From: Flintibacter sp. KGMB00164 | GTDB lineage: Bacteria > Bacillota > Clostridia > Oscillospirales > Oscillospiraceae | Direction of reading: 5' to 3' | DNA length: 64,000 nucleotides | Assembly: GCF_008727735.1 (NCBI RefSeq) | Contig: NZ_CP044227.1 | Location: forward strand, 744,001-808,000 | Shown here: positions 51,341 through 60,237 of the stretch, piece by piece | Numbering within the stretch: the first letter of the stretch is position 1 | Layout: each line of letters opens with the position of its first letter | Translations under genes and position numbers: made by a program | Notes under the pieces: generated by a model | Database searches by the model: none | What the model was told of the DNA's origin: nothing | What the model saw: only the letters and a program-made list of their open reading frames with translations

Positions 51341-51426
51341 GGCATACCGCTGGGAGAAGCACAGGTTTTGCTCTGCCTCATCCTCGCCTCTCAGGCAGAA
51401 GGGAACTCCTGCAGTCAGTGCACCGG

Positions 51427-52275
51427 TTACTGATTCATCTTGGCCTTGACCAGGTACTCGCCGCTGGTCACACCGCCGAACAAATACTTGCCGTCGGTGT
51501 TGGTCTTGGTGGTGGCAATCAGAAGCTCCTGACCAGCCGCGACCTGAAAAAGACCTACAAAGCAGCCCGCGACTGCGTTACCGTTCTGATCCCGGATAAT
51601 CCCGCTGACGGTACCGTTATAGGTGCGGGAGTCCACGGTCATGGAGAGAACAACATTGGCAATGGAGCCGTCCAGAATGGTGACAGCCATGGGAGCAGTA
51701 GTAATATAGCCCGCAGCAGAGGCAATCAGAGTATAGGCTCCGTCGGCCAGATCATAAAAAGCAAACTCGCCGTCATCTACGGAATAAGTGGTAGCGACCA
51801 CTTCGCTTGCGGCATTGAGCAGAGAGATCTTGGCCCCGGACAGAGGTGTCTGAACCAGATTGACCAGCGTCTGCACGACACCGGCAATGGTTCCCAGAGC
51901 CAGAGAAGCGTCCTGGGTGCACACCAGATTAACCTGGGTGGTATCGCCGCTGGAGAGCACTACACCGGCTCCGTCACTGAGCAGATAGCCATCCTTAACA
52001 CCCGCTACGGTATAAGTGCCGGCGGGGATACCTTCCAAAGTGTAGGCGCCGTTTTCATCGGTGACGGTGTGCTGATAGGGGGCGCCCAGACTGTCAAACA
52101 ACTTGACGGTAGCGTCGGGGATAGGGTCGGCACCGTCGGTTACAGTACCGAACACAGTAGCGGTGGCAGTAGGAACCGGGGGCAGGGTTAGATTGATGTC
52201 AGCCTCCTGCATCCCGCTGATGGGAAAGTTCTGGCTGTATTGCAGCTGCAAAAGATCCTGAGTGATATCGGCCAT
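51427..52275 (-). CDS. Carboxypeptidase-regulatory-like beta-sandwich repeat protein
   Basis: This 282-aa protein has no signal peptide or membrane segment. A ~40-residue N-terminal part (MADITQDLLQLQYSQNF...) is followed by three consecutive prealbumin-like domains: FGTVTDGADPIPDATV with GIPAGTYTVAG; IAGVVQT.../LSGAKISLL with LADGAYTLIASAAGY; and VSGIIRDQNGNAVAGC with TSGEYLVKAK. Such domains usually act in binding or surface assembly. ATG 52275 has GGAGG 9 nt upstream. Its partner may be the Cys-rich ORF downstream. The function and any unconventional export route are unknown. Confidence 0.85.
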   Translation of the reverse strand: MADITQDLLQLQYSQNFPISGMQEADINLTLPPVPTATATVFGTVTDGADPIPDATVKLFDSLGAPYQHTVTDENGAYTLEGIPAGTYTVAGVKDGYLLSDGAGVVLSSGDTTQVNLVCTQDASLALGTIAGVVQTLVNLVQTPLSGAKISLLNAASEVVATTYSVDDGEFAFYDLADGAYTLIASAAGYITTAPMAVTILDGSIANVVLSMTVDSRTYNGTVSGIIRDQNGNAVAGCFVGLFQVAAGQELLIATTKTNTDGKYLFGGVTSGEYLVKAKMNQ

Positions 52276-52360
52276 AAAAGAAAACCTCCAAAAAGTGAAA
52301 CGTGGCAGGGGCGCTGGCCCCTGCTGGTTTACTCTATGCCGCCGGAGCGCTGGAGGTGAC

Positions 52361-52395
52361 AAAAAGGGAGCAGCCCGATAGGCTGCTCCCTTTTT
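52361..52395. terminator. Terminator after nagB
   Basis: AAAAAGGGAGCAGCC-cgata-GGCTGCTCCCTTTTT is symmetrical, so it works in both directions. Confidence 0.92.
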
Positions 52396-52412
52396 GGAAA
52401 GGAATGAAAAAA

Positions 52413-53132
52413 TCAGATGAGAGACAGGGCTTCCTCGTCGGCCACCAGGATGAAGTCCTTGTGGTACTGGAGGATGGAAGCGGGGACCTGAGGAGTAACA
52501 GGACCGAAGAAGGCGTCCTTAATAGCCTGAGCCTTGTTAGCGCCGGAGGCCACCATCAGCACGCGCTGAGCCTGCATGATGTCACGCACGCCCATGGTGT
52601 AAGCGTGAGTGGGAACCTCGTCAATGGAGGCGAAGAAACGCTTGTTGGCATCGCGGGTGCTCTCGGTGAGAGTCACCTTGTGGGTGCCCAGGGAGAAGTG
52701 GTCGTCGGGCTCATTGAAACCGATGTGGCCGTTGACACCCAGACCCAGCAGCTGCAGGTCGATGCCGCCGAAATCAGCAATCAGCTTGTCGTAACGCTCA
52801 CACTCGCCGTCGCCGTTGACACCGCTGGGCACGTTGGTGTTGGCCAGGTCGATGTTCACGTGGTCAAACAGGTTGTGACGCATGAAGTAGGCGTAGCTCT
52901 GGTCGTGGTCGGGGGTCAGGCCAGCGTACTCGTCCAGGTTGACGGAACGCACGGCGGAGAAGTCCAGATCGCCGGCCTTGTTCCACTCGATGAGCTGCTT
53001 ATAGGTGCCGATGGGGGAGGAGCCGGTGGCCAGGCCCAGCACGCAGTTGGGCTTGAGCTGGATCTGAGCAGCAATGATGTGGGCGGCAGCGCGGCTCATG
53101 GCATCGTAATCTTTCGCCTTGATGATTCTCAT
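52413..53132 (-). CDS. nagB: Glucosamine-6-phosphate deaminase
   Basis: This 239-aa enzyme converts glucosamine-6-P to fructose-6-P and ammonia. Motifs are LGLATGSSPIGTY (phosphate loop), VNLDEYAGL (catalytic Asp), GLGVNGHIGFNEP (with His and Glu), and a STRDANKRFF segment. ATG 53132 has GGAGG 8 nt upstream. Third gene of the kinase-nagA-nagB operon. It lacks the allosteric C-terminal extension of the E. coli enzyme, as in other short Gram-positive NagB. Confidence 0.96.
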   Translation of the reverse strand: MRIIKAKDYDAMSRAAAHIIAAQIQLKPNCVLGLATGSSPIGTYKQLIEWNKAGDLDFSAVRSVNLDEYAGLTPDHDQSYAYFMRHNLFDHVNIDLANTNVPSGVNGDGECERYDKLIADFGGIDLQLLGLGVNGHIGFNEPDDHFSLGTHKVTLTESTRDANKRFFASIDEVPTHAYTMGVRDIMQAQRVLMVASGANKAQAIKDAFFGPVTPQVPASILQYHKDFILVADEEALSLI

Positions 53133-53156
53133 AGCAGTTTCCTCCAATAATATGAT

Positions 53157-54272
53157 TTAAATGATTTTGTTGCCGTCGATGTAGACGGAATCCAATTCCA
53201 GATCCTCGGTGAGCAGGAGCAGGTCAGCCTTCTTGCCCACAGCGATGGAACCGATCTCGTGGTCCAGCCGGACCGCCTTGGCGGGGGCAGAGGTGAGAGC
53301 GGTGATGGCATCCTCCAGAGGCAGGCCGAAGGAGACTACATTCTGCAGCTCCTGCAGCAGGTTGGAGGAGGAGCCGGCCAGAGTGTCGGTACCCAGCAAG
53401 GTAGCCCGGCCGTTCTTCATCTCGATGGGCTGGCCGCCCAGCTCGTACTGGCCGTCGGGCATACCCGCGCAGCGCAGGGAGTCACTGATGATGACCAGCT
53501 TCTTGCCGAACATGCGGTGGGTGGCACGAATGACGGCGGGGTGGATGTGCAGGCCGTCGCAGATGAGCTCCACGGTAGCGCCGCTGTCCAGAGCGGCGGC
53601 GATGACGCCGGGCTCACGGTGGAGCAGGGAGGGCATACCGTTATACAGGTGAGTGGCGTGGGAGGCGCCGGCTGCATAGGCGGCCATGGCGGTCTCATAG
53701 TTGGCGGTGGTGTGGCCGATGGAGACGGTGCACACCTTGGAGACCTCCTCGATGAAGGGGATGGCGCCCTCCTCCTCAGGGGCCACGGTGACCAGGCGGA
53801 CCTGGCCGCCGCTGGCGGCGTTGAGTCGGTGGAACATCTCCGCGTCGGGCTTGTGCAGGTTTTCAGCGGCCTGAGCGCCACGCTTGGCGTAGGAGAGGAA
53901 GGGACCTTCCAGATGGATGCCCGCACACTTGGCGCCGTCGGCGGGGCGGACAAAACCACGGATGGTCTCCATGGCGGGGGTAAGAACCTCCTCCTTCAGA
54001 GTCATGGTGGTGGCCAGGAAGGAGGTAACGCCGTGAGCAGCGTAGTGCTTGGACATGGCGGGCAGACCCTCGGGCTTACCGTCGGAGAAGTCCTCGTTCA
54101 TGGCGCCATGGGTATGCACGTCGATGAAGCCAGGCACCAGGTACTTGCCCTGAGCGTCCACATCACAGGGCCATCCGGCGGGGCCGATGGCAGTGATGAC
54201 GCCGTTTTCTACGGCCACGGAGCCCTTCTGGAACTTGCCGTCTACAAATACATTTGCGTTTCCGATGATCAT
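53157..54272 (-). CDS. nagA: N-acetylglucosamine-6-phosphate deacetylase
   Basis: This 371-aa amidohydrolase has PGFIDVHTHGAMNEDF at the first metal site, GIHLEGPFLSYAKRGA, SIGHTTANYE, SHATHLYNGM and ISDSLRCAGMPDGQYELGG with the catalytic Asp. It removes acetate from GlcNAc-6-P before NagB acts. The start has GGAGGTG. It lies 2 bp after the kinase-like gene and 24 bp before nagB. Confidence 0.96.
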   Translation of the reverse strand: MIIGNANVFVDGKFQKGSVAVENGVITAIGPAGWPCDVDAQGKYLVPGFIDVHTHGAMNEDFSDGKPEGLPAMSKHYAAHGVTSFLATTMTLKEEVLTPAMETIRGFVRPADGAKCAGIHLEGPFLSYAKRGAQAAENLHKPDAEMFHRLNAASGGQVRLVTVAPEEEGAIPFIEEVSKVCTVSIGHTTANYETAMAAYAAGASHATHLYNGMPSLLHREPGVIAAALDSGATVELICDGLHIHPAVIRATHRMFGKKLVIISDSLRCAGMPDGQYELGGQPIEMKNGRATLLGTDTLAGSSSNLLQELQNVVSFGLPLEDAITALTSAPAKAVRLDHEIGSIAVGKKADLLLLTEDLELDSVYIDGNKII

Positions 54273-54274
54273 GA

Positions 54275-55654
54275 TTACACCTCCGGCAGAGAAGCGGCCG
54301 CGGCGCTCTGGCCCACCCGGCGGGTCTTCTCGTCAGGCAGGGAGGGGAACAGCTTGCCGTCGCATTCGGGATACTCGTCAGCCAGCACGCGCTTGGCCTC
54401 CTCTAGAATGAGGTCGCCGCCCTTGCCGGACATGACGCGGCCCAGCAGCAGCACGTGCTTGCAGTGGTAGAGATCATAGTAGTAAGCCAGAGCATGGCCC
54501 AGATAGGTGCCGATGGAGCGGTAGACCTCCTTAGCGCCCTCCTGATCCTCTTCCATGCACTTCTGGACAACCTTCAGCTTCTCAGCGGGAGACAGGCTCT
54601 CGTCCAGCTGGATACCGGCACGGGGAGCCAGCTTGATGACGCCGTCCTGAGAGAAGTACTTCACGCCGCAGCCAATGTCGCCGGACCACTCGTCCTCCAT
54701 GGCATCGGGGTTGGCGTCCACAGGCATGAAGGCCAGCTCGTTGAGCCAGCCGGTGATGTTGCCGTGCTCGTCCACATAGCCCACGGCCTCGCTGGTGCCC
54801 ATGGCGATACCCAGCACGTTGTTCTCGCCCAGGCCCATAGCACCGGCCAGAGCGGACACGTCACCGTCGTTGCACACCACCAGGGGAATGTCAGGACCGA
54901 ACACGTCACGGGCAGCGCGGATATAGATGTCCTTGACCTTGGCATCAAACTGCTCCTTGGGAACCTTCAGGAACAGGGAAGCCACCATGGTGCGGTTGTC
55001 GATGTAGATACCGGCGGAGGACACGCCCACCGCGTCCACGCGGGGCATCTTCTCGGCGGCGGACTTGAAGGCGGCTACGATGCCGTCGTAGTGGTAGTCG
55101 GGATCGGAGTTGGTCTTGGGGAACCACACGACCTCCTCGGAGTAGACGCTCTCGCCGTCGATCACAGCGGACACCTTGCGGTCGCTTCCGCCGGCGTCAA
55201 AGCCGATGCGGCAGCCGTCCATGTGGCGGCCGATGGCCTGGGAAGCACCCTTCTCCTCGGGTACCTTGTCGCAGAAGACGACCTCGAAGGGGTGCTCATA
55301 CACGCCAGCCATAAAGTCGGCGTCAAAAGCCCGCTTGCCGGTGAGAGAGAAGGTCTCCTTCAGGTAGTTATACACGTCCTCGTCGCCGCTGACATAGACC
55401 TTGAAGCCGCCCTGGAGCCACAGCATGGACTTGACCAGCCGGTCGGCATAGTAGTGGTCAGCCTCACGCATCTCGGGGGTGCCGTGGATAAAGGTATTGC
55501 ACACCGCTACCTGGCCATTGGAGCGCTCCACCGCGAAGGAAACGGGCTTCTTAGCACTCTGAAGGAACGCGCGGTTGAATTTGAGAATGGGCATGAACTC
55601 GGGATCTAAGCTGGGGCTGTTTTTAACCTGAAACTGGATTCCGTAGCGATTCAT
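54275..55654 (-). CDS. ROK-like sugar kinase in the nag operon
   Basis: This 459-aa ASKHA-fold protein has an N-terminal extra domain (~1-150), phosphate loop 1 GFDAGGSDRKVSAVIDG, PLVVCNDGDVSALAGAMGL, and GIAMGTSEAVGYVDEHGNI (adenosine/phosphate 2 region). The ROK zinc motif (CxCGxxGCxE) is not seen and the protein is ~150 residues longer than a normal ROK kinase. By position before nagA and nagB it probably phosphorylates GlcNAc or a related amino sugar. ATG 55654 lies behind AGGAGG. Confidence 0.78.
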   Translation of the reverse strand: MNRYGIQFQVKNSPSLDPEFMPILKFNRAFLQSAKKPVSFAVERSNGQVAVCNTFIHGTPEMREADHYYADRLVKSMLWLQGGFKVYVSGDEDVYNYLKETFSLTGKRAFDADFMAGVYEHPFEVVFCDKVPEEKGASQAIGRHMDGCRIGFDAGGSDRKVSAVIDGESVYSEEVVWFPKTNSDPDYHYDGIVAAFKSAAEKMPRVDAVGVSSAGIYIDNRTMVASLFLKVPKEQFDAKVKDIYIRAARDVFGPDIPLVVCNDGDVSALAGAMGLGENNVLGIAMGTSEAVGYVDEHGNITGWLNELAFMPVDANPDAMEDEWSGDIGCGVKYFSQDGVIKLAPRAGIQLDESLSPAEKLKVVQKCMEEDQEGAKEVYRSIGTYLGHALAYYYDLYHCKHVLLLGRVMSGKGGDLILEEAKRVLADEYPECDGKLFPSLPDEKTRRVGQSAAAASLPEV

Positions 55655-56111
55655 GACAAACGCCTCCTGGTTTGAAAAAATTTTGAAAATTCGTTGCGGA
55701 TTTTCCATTGGAAAGCTATAATGAAAAAACAAGGGAAAAGTAGGCTGGGGAGAAGAAATGATTTTCCGTAAACCGTATTTTTCCCTTTTAAGATGTAAAC
55801 TCATTTTATCATGAGAATATGTACTTGTCATCTAAAATCGAAAAAAATTTTAGACAAATTATCAAGATGAAAATAATTTTCATAACCTCTGTTTTTCGAT
55901 AAAAGTTTCGAAAATCAGATTTTTTTTAAAAATAAGCCTTTTCTTTCCTGAAATAGGGGATTGAATTTCAAATCGAAAAAAAGACAAAAAATTATGTAAA
56001 CCAAAAGACGGAAGGTACAGAAAACCGGACGATGTGACAAAGAGGCACAAAAGTCTATGTAACAGACTGGTTTTTTTCCGATCAGCATCATCGAAAGGAG
56101 TCCAGACAAGT
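55655..56111. promoter_or_regulatory. AT-rich divergent control region with a 17-bp palindrome
   Basis: No gene is seen. The perfect palindrome ATGAAAATAATTTTCAT (55867-55883) contains the TGAAA...TTTCA-type symmetry seen in RpiR-family operators. A second inverted repeat, TTTTCGA-N8-TCGAAAA, lies at 55893-55914. TCGAAAA also recurs elsewhere in the region. It is flanked by the nag operon and a divergent RpiR regulator gene. Confidence 0.55.
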
Positions 56112-56984
56112 ATGACCACCCAGGACGTTTTTGAGACGATCAGCAGTCAATATTTCCAGCTGACAAATTCAGAAAAAAAGGTGGCCGACTATGTATTGTC
56201 CCACCGCATTGACGCGCAGTACATGTCCATATCTGAGTTGGCAGAAGAATGCGAGGTGGCGGATGCCACCATCTCCCGGTTCTGCCGCCGGCTGGGTGTT
56301 GGAGGATACAATGCGTTCAAGCTGGAACTGGCCAAGGCCTCGATGGCAGCCAGAGCTGGCAATACGACGGCGGAGAGTCAGGCCATCGTCTCTCAACCGG
56401 AAGACAATACAGCCTTTGACCTGCTGTGCCGCCGCAGACTGCGGGAGAACATCTCGGCCCTGGAGCAGACCGTGAAGCTGATCAATGGGGAGCAGCTGCG
56501 CCAGGCAGCAGAGCTGCTTCACTCTGCACGCCGGGTGATCTGCATGGGACAGGGAAGCTCCATGGTGCTGGCAGAGGAGGCCTGGACCCTGTTTTCCACC
56601 ATCTCCTCCAAGTTTGCCTTTATTTCTGATTCCCATTTTCAGCTCAACAGCATTGCCCTGATGTCCAAGGAAGATGTGGTGCTGTTTTTCTCTTATTCCG
56701 GGTCTACTCGGGAACTGCAGGATGTGCTGGCGGTATCCCGGCCTATGGGGGTCAAGGTGATCCTGGTCTCCCGTTTCCCCAAGTCGCCCGGCGGACAGCT
56801 GGCGGATCTGGTGCTGCAGTGCGGCTCCAATGAGGGACCGCTGCAGGTAGGTTCTGTCACCGCCCGTATGGCACAGCTGTTTGTGCTGGATCTTTTATTT
56901 ACTGAGGTCTGCAATCTGGATCCCGAAGGTGTGATCGAAAGCCAGGAGCGGGTGGCGGAAGCTGCGTCGCTGAAGCACCTGTAA
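56112..56984 (+). CDS. RpiR-family transcriptional regulator with SIS domain
   Basis: This 290-aa protein has an N-terminal HTH_6 domain (LTNSEKKVADYVLSHR, then ISELAEECEVADATISRFCR) and a C-terminal phosphosugar-binding SIS domain (ICMGQGSSMVLAEEA; FSYSGSTRELQDVL). ATG 56112 is preceded by AAAGGAG 11 nt away. It is divergent from the nag operon, so it probably senses GlcNAc-6-P or glucosamine-6-P and controls that operon. Confidence 0.93.
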   Translation: MTTQDVFETISSQYFQLTNSEKKVADYVLSHRIDAQYMSISELAEECEVADATISRFCRRLGVGGYNAFKLELAKASMAARAGNTTAESQAIVSQPEDNTAFDLLCRRRLRENISALEQTVKLINGEQLRQAAELLHSARRVICMGQGSSMVLAEEAWTLFSTISSKFAFISDSHFQLNSIALMSKEDVVLFFSYSGSTRELQDVLAVSRPMGVKVILVSRFPKSPGGQLADLVLQCGSNEGPLQVGSVTARMAQLFVLDLLFTEVCNLDPEGVIESQERVAEAASLKHL

Positions 56985-57024
56985 AAGAAAAACGATTGTT
57001 TTTCGGAAAGCTGGTTCTGGGGGA

Positions 57025-57053
57025 TTGACAAAAGGGGTTCTATGTGGTATTAT
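57025..57053 (+). promoter_or_regulatory. Promoter of the tRNA-Ser pair
   Basis: A consensus TTGACA, a 17-bp spacer and TATTAT lie 28 bp before the first tRNA. Confidence 0.88.
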
Positions 57054-57081
57054 CTTATTCGCCTCTGATTGAAAAAGATGA

Positions 57082-57169
57082 GGAGAGATGTCCGAGTGGT
57101 TTAAGGAGCCGGTCTTGAAAACCGGTGACTCGTCAAGAGCCGTGGGTTCGAATCCCACTCTCTCCGCCA
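57082..57169 (+). tRNA. tRNA-Ser (anticodon TGA)
   Basis: An 88-nt class II tRNA has acceptor GGAGAGA/TCTCTCC, anticodon loop CTTGAAA, a long variable arm and encoded CCA. Confidence 0.96.
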
Positions 57170-57206
57170 CTTTTTTCGGAACATAGGTTTTAGGATAATA
57201 GCACTT

Positions 57207-57298
57207 GCAGAAGTACCCAAGTGGCTATAAGGGGCTCCCCTGCTAAGGGAGTAGGCGGGTAAAACCGTGCGGGGGTTCGAATCCCCCCTTCTGCGCCA
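57207..57298 (+). tRNA. tRNA-Ser (anticodon GCT)
   Basis: A 92-nt class II tRNA has acceptor GCAGAAG/CTTCTGC, anticodon loop CTGCTAA, a long variable arm and encoded CCA. It is co-transcribed with the preceding tRNA-Ser. Confidence 0.95.
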
Positions 57299-57338
57299 GT
57301 TCGCCGCAAGCGTAAAACGCTTGCGGCGAACTTTTTTT
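57299..57338 (+). terminator. Terminator of the tRNA operon
   Basis: AGTTCGCCGCAAGCG (starting at the last tRNA base) pairs with CGCTTGCGGCGAACT and is followed by seven T residues. Confidence 0.92.
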
Positions 57339-57350
57339 ATTGTTTTGAAC

Positions 57351-57386
57351 AGCAGAAAGACGCGGCCTCGGCCGCGTCTTTCTGCT
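57351..57386 (-). terminator. Hairpin after the glycerate kinase gene
   Basis: A perfect 17-bp stem (AGCAGAAAGACGCGGCC and its complement) around a 2-nt centre lies 18 bp past the glycerate kinase stop. The T run is poor, so termination may be partial. Confidence 0.65.
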
Positions 57387-57404
57387 TATGATAGAGAAGG
57401 AGAA

Positions 57405-58637
57405 TCAACGTTTGATCAATACAACGGATACATCATTCACATTGGTTCCTGTGGGACCTGTGACCAGCAGCCCATCTACCGCCTTCAGGGCGTGGTAGGC
57501 ATCATTGTCGGCCAGAACCTGATGAACAGATAGTCCAGCATCGGAAAGACGCTGCATGGTGTCTCCGTCTACGATGCCGCCGGCGGCGTCGGTGGGGCCG
57601 TCTGTGCCGTCAGAACCCAGAGAGAAGACCACGGTATCCTTCATACCTGCGATCCCGGGTGCGGCAGCCAGAGCCAGCTCCTGGTTCCGGCCGCCCAAAC
57701 CGGAGCCGGTGAGCTGGACGACTGTTTCGCCGCCAGCCAGGAAGGCCAGGGCATGATCGGAATCTTCGTGGCTCTTGGCGATGGAGGCCAGGAAGGAGCC
57801 GGCCTCCTTGGCCTGACAGCACAGCCGGTCAGTCAGAACGGTAGGCTCATACCCCAGCTGCCGGCAGGCCTGAGCAGCCGCGGCGCACAGTTCCCGCACA
57901 CTGCCGGTGATGACAGTCTCCACATTGTCCAGCTGCTTGGGAGTCTCCACATCCAGCAGAGCCTTCATCTCGTCGGTGAGGGAGAGGTTGTATTTTTCCA
58001 CAGCGGCCCAGGCATCTTCCCGGGTAGAGCTGTCGGGATAAGCAGGGCCGGAGGCGATCATATCCAGAGGATCGCCCAGAATGTCAGACAGAACGATGGC
58101 GTACACCTGGGCGGGGGCGCACAATTGGGCAAATTTGCCACCCTTGACTGCGGAGAGACGCTTACGCAGGGTGTTCATCTCCACAATGTCTGCCCCGCAG
58201 GCCAACAGATCCTTGGTAAGCCGAGCCAGATCCTCGCCAGGGACCAGGGGACTTTCAAACAGGGCAGAGCCGCCGCCCGAGACCAGAAAGACCACAGTGT
58301 CCTCTGCAGTAAGATTCTGAACCAGATCCATGGCGGCCCGGGTGCCGCGGAAGGAATTTTCATCCGGGACGGGGTGACCGCCTTCATAAACCGTGCAGCG
58401 GGGAATTTCGCCCTTGCTGTGGTCGTACTTGGTGACCACCACGCCGGCGGTGAGGCGGTCTCCCAGCATCTGGGCAGCGCATTGAGCCATCTGCCAGGCT
58501 GCTTTTCCGGCAGCGACCAGATAGATCCGACCACCGGAAAATTCTTTGCCCTCCAGGGCGCGGCGTACGGCTGCATCGGGCAGACAGGCGGCCAGAGCGC
58601 TTTGAATGATTTGTTGGGCATCGGTACGAGTGGACAT
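57405..58637 (-). CDS. Glycerate 2-kinase (MOFRL family)
   Basis: This 410-aa protein of the GckA/TtuD family phosphorylates D-glycerate to 2-phosphoglycerate. Motifs are VVVTKYDHS, YEGGHPVPDENS, VVFLVSGGGSALFESP, VVFSLGSDGTDGPTDAAGGI and the closing TGPTGTNVNDV, which is the MOFRL motif region. ATG 58637 has AAAGGAG; the longer frame covers the promoter. A single-gene unit. Confidence 0.94.
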   Translation of the reverse strand: MSTRTDAQQIIQSALAACLPDAAVRRALEGKEFSGGRIYLVAAGKAAWQMAQCAAQMLGDRLTAGVVVTKYDHSKGEIPRCTVYEGGHPVPDENSFRGTRAAMDLVQNLTAEDTVVFLVSGGGSALFESPLVPGEDLARLTKDLLACGADIVEMNTLRKRLSAVKGGKFAQLCAPAQVYAIVLSDILGDPLDMIASGPAYPDSSTREDAWAAVEKYNLSLTDEMKALLDVETPKQLDNVETVITGSVRELCAAAAQACRQLGYEPTVLTDRLCCQAKEAGSFLASIAKSHEDSDHALAFLAGGETVVQLTGSGLGGRNQELALAAAPGIAGMKDTVVFSLGSDGTDGPTDAAGGIVDGDTMQRLSDAGLSVHQVLADNDAYHALKAVDGLLVTGPTGTNVNDVSVVLIKR

Positions 58638-58810
58638 CGGGCAGACTCCTTTCCTACTGGTTCCATCGGATAAACCGGACTGTAAGAGGCAGGTGAACGG
58701 ATTTTCTCTGCCTGGGGACAGGACAGCCCGGGTATGATTCTTACTATAACCATACCCCACAGAGCATTGGATCGGATATGAAAATTGCAAGATATTTTTA
58801 GATAAAATAC

Positions 58811-58847
58811 AAAATGCCCCCGAAGGAAACATCCTTCGGGGGCATTT
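58811..58847 (-). terminator. Terminator of the rodA-pbp operon
   Basis: AAATGCCCCCGAAGGA pairs with TCCTTCGGGGGCATTT, followed on the minus strand by TGTATTTTATC. Confidence 0.88.
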
Positions 58848-58863
58848 GCAGACAGAGCACGTA

Positions 58864-60237
58864 TCAGTAGCCGTTGACCAGAGCGTCCAGAACCTGAGCG
58901 GCCACATTGCCTGCTGCATTGGCGCCGCTGCCACCCTCCTCCAGGACCACGACAAAGGCGTAGGGGGCGTCGGAGTTGCGCAGGAAGCCGGCAAACCAGG
59001 CATTCGGCTTTTTGCCGCCGCCTACTTCGGCGGTACCGGACTTGGCACAGATGTCCATGTTGGGGAAGCGGCTGCTGCCGTAGGTTTCCCGTACATTGTT
59101 GGCCATCATATCACCCACCACTTGAGCCGTGTCAGCATCGATGAGCTGATCGGTTTTCTTGGTAAAGTGAGGTAGGGAAGGAAGGGGAAGGTCCCCCTCG
59201 GTTTTGGAAATCAGATAGGGTACTGCAGTCTTTCCCTGGTTGGCAATAGCGCCCATCCACACCATCATGGCACAGGGATTGACCAGGTCGTTATACTGGC
59301 CTACACCGGACCAGCCGATCTGACTGGTGCTGGCACCGGTGAGATCAAAGCTACCCTTGGCGGTGGCAATGCCATCCACAGAATAGCTGTCCAGGATCCC
59401 TGCTTTTTCCACATATTTGCTCATGGTTTCGGCGCCGAGTTCTGTGGCCAGCTGGGCAAAAACGCCGTTGCAGGAATTGGCCAGCGCGGAGTTGATATCC
59501 ATTTCTCCATGGGCAAAGGGACAGGTGATCTCCTCCCCGCCCACCGTGGTAGAACCGGTACAGGTGAACGAGCGGGAGAACAGATCGGGAATGTTTTCAA
59601 TGGCGGCGGTAAGGGTGATGGTTTTGAATACCGAGCCGGGAGTAAATGTGCCGGAGAGGAAGCGGTTGAGGTAGACGCCTTCGTACTCAGGGTCCCCATC
59701 TTCGATGGTGGGAGGATTGGCCGGATCAAAGGTGGGGGTGGAGACCATGCACAAAATCTCACCGGTCTCATAGTTGTACACACCCACCGCACCCTTCTTA
59801 CCGTTCATTGCCTGGTAGGCGATATAGTTGAGGCGGGCATCCAGAGTGAGATAGAGGTCGTTGCCCTGGCCGAAAGGGTTGTCGGCTCCGGTGAGGAAGT
59901 TATAGCCGGAGAGCTGGTCGGCAAAGGCAACCAGGGCGCTGGTGCCGATGGAGCCGGAGAGATCACCCACTGCATGAAGGGTAGCCTTTCGCACAGTGGC
60001 GTTTTCATAGTACTGACGGTTGCCCGACTCATCCACCCAGGACAGTACGTCGCCGTCCCGGTCCAGCACCCGGCCGACTGCCAGGGAGCCGTTGGAGTTG
60101 TAGAGATGCCGGTTGGCGGCAAAGGAGGCCCAATCACCGCCCTTGAGGAAGAAGCGAAGAACAAACAGGCCAAGGCCCAAAAGCAGCAACAGAGTGAGGG
60201 CCAGGCAGACGAAGGTGCGTTTTTCAATCTTTTTCAC
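58864..60237 (-). CDS. Penicillin-binding transpeptidase (PbpA/FtsI-like)
   Basis: This 457-aa protein has an N-terminal membrane anchor (~9-30) and a short dimerisation-like region. Its transpeptidase domain has the active-site SVFK (in GTFTPGSVFKTITL), the SCN triad (SALANSCNG) and KSGTA motifs. It cross-links peptidoglycan outside the membrane. GTG 60237 follows AAAGGAGG and overlaps the rodA stop by 14 nt. The short PBP beside a RodA/FtsW glycosyltransferase recalls actinobacterial rodA-pbpA and clostridial sporulation/elongation pairs. Confidence 0.93.
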   Translation of the reverse strand: MKKIEKRTFVCLALTLLLLLGLGLFVLRFFLKGGDWASFAANRHLYNSNGSLAVGRVLDRDGDVLSWVDESGNRQYYENATVRKATLHAVGDLSGSIGTSALVAFADQLSGYNFLTGADNPFGQGNDLYLTLDARLNYIAYQAMNGKKGAVGVYNYETGEILCMVSTPTFDPANPPTIEDGDPEYEGVYLNRFLSGTFTPGSVFKTITLTAAIENIPDLFSRSFTCTGSTTVGGEEITCPFAHGEMDINSALANSCNGVFAQLATELGAETMSKYVEKAGILDSYSVDGIATAKGSFDLTGASTSQIGWSGVGQYNDLVNPCAMMVWMGAIANQGKTAVPYLISKTEGDLPLPSLPHFTKKTDQLIDADTAQVVGDMMANNVRETYGSSRFPNMDICAKSGTAEVGGGKKPNAWFAGFLRNSDAPYAFVVVLEEGGSGANAAGNVAAQVLDALVNGY

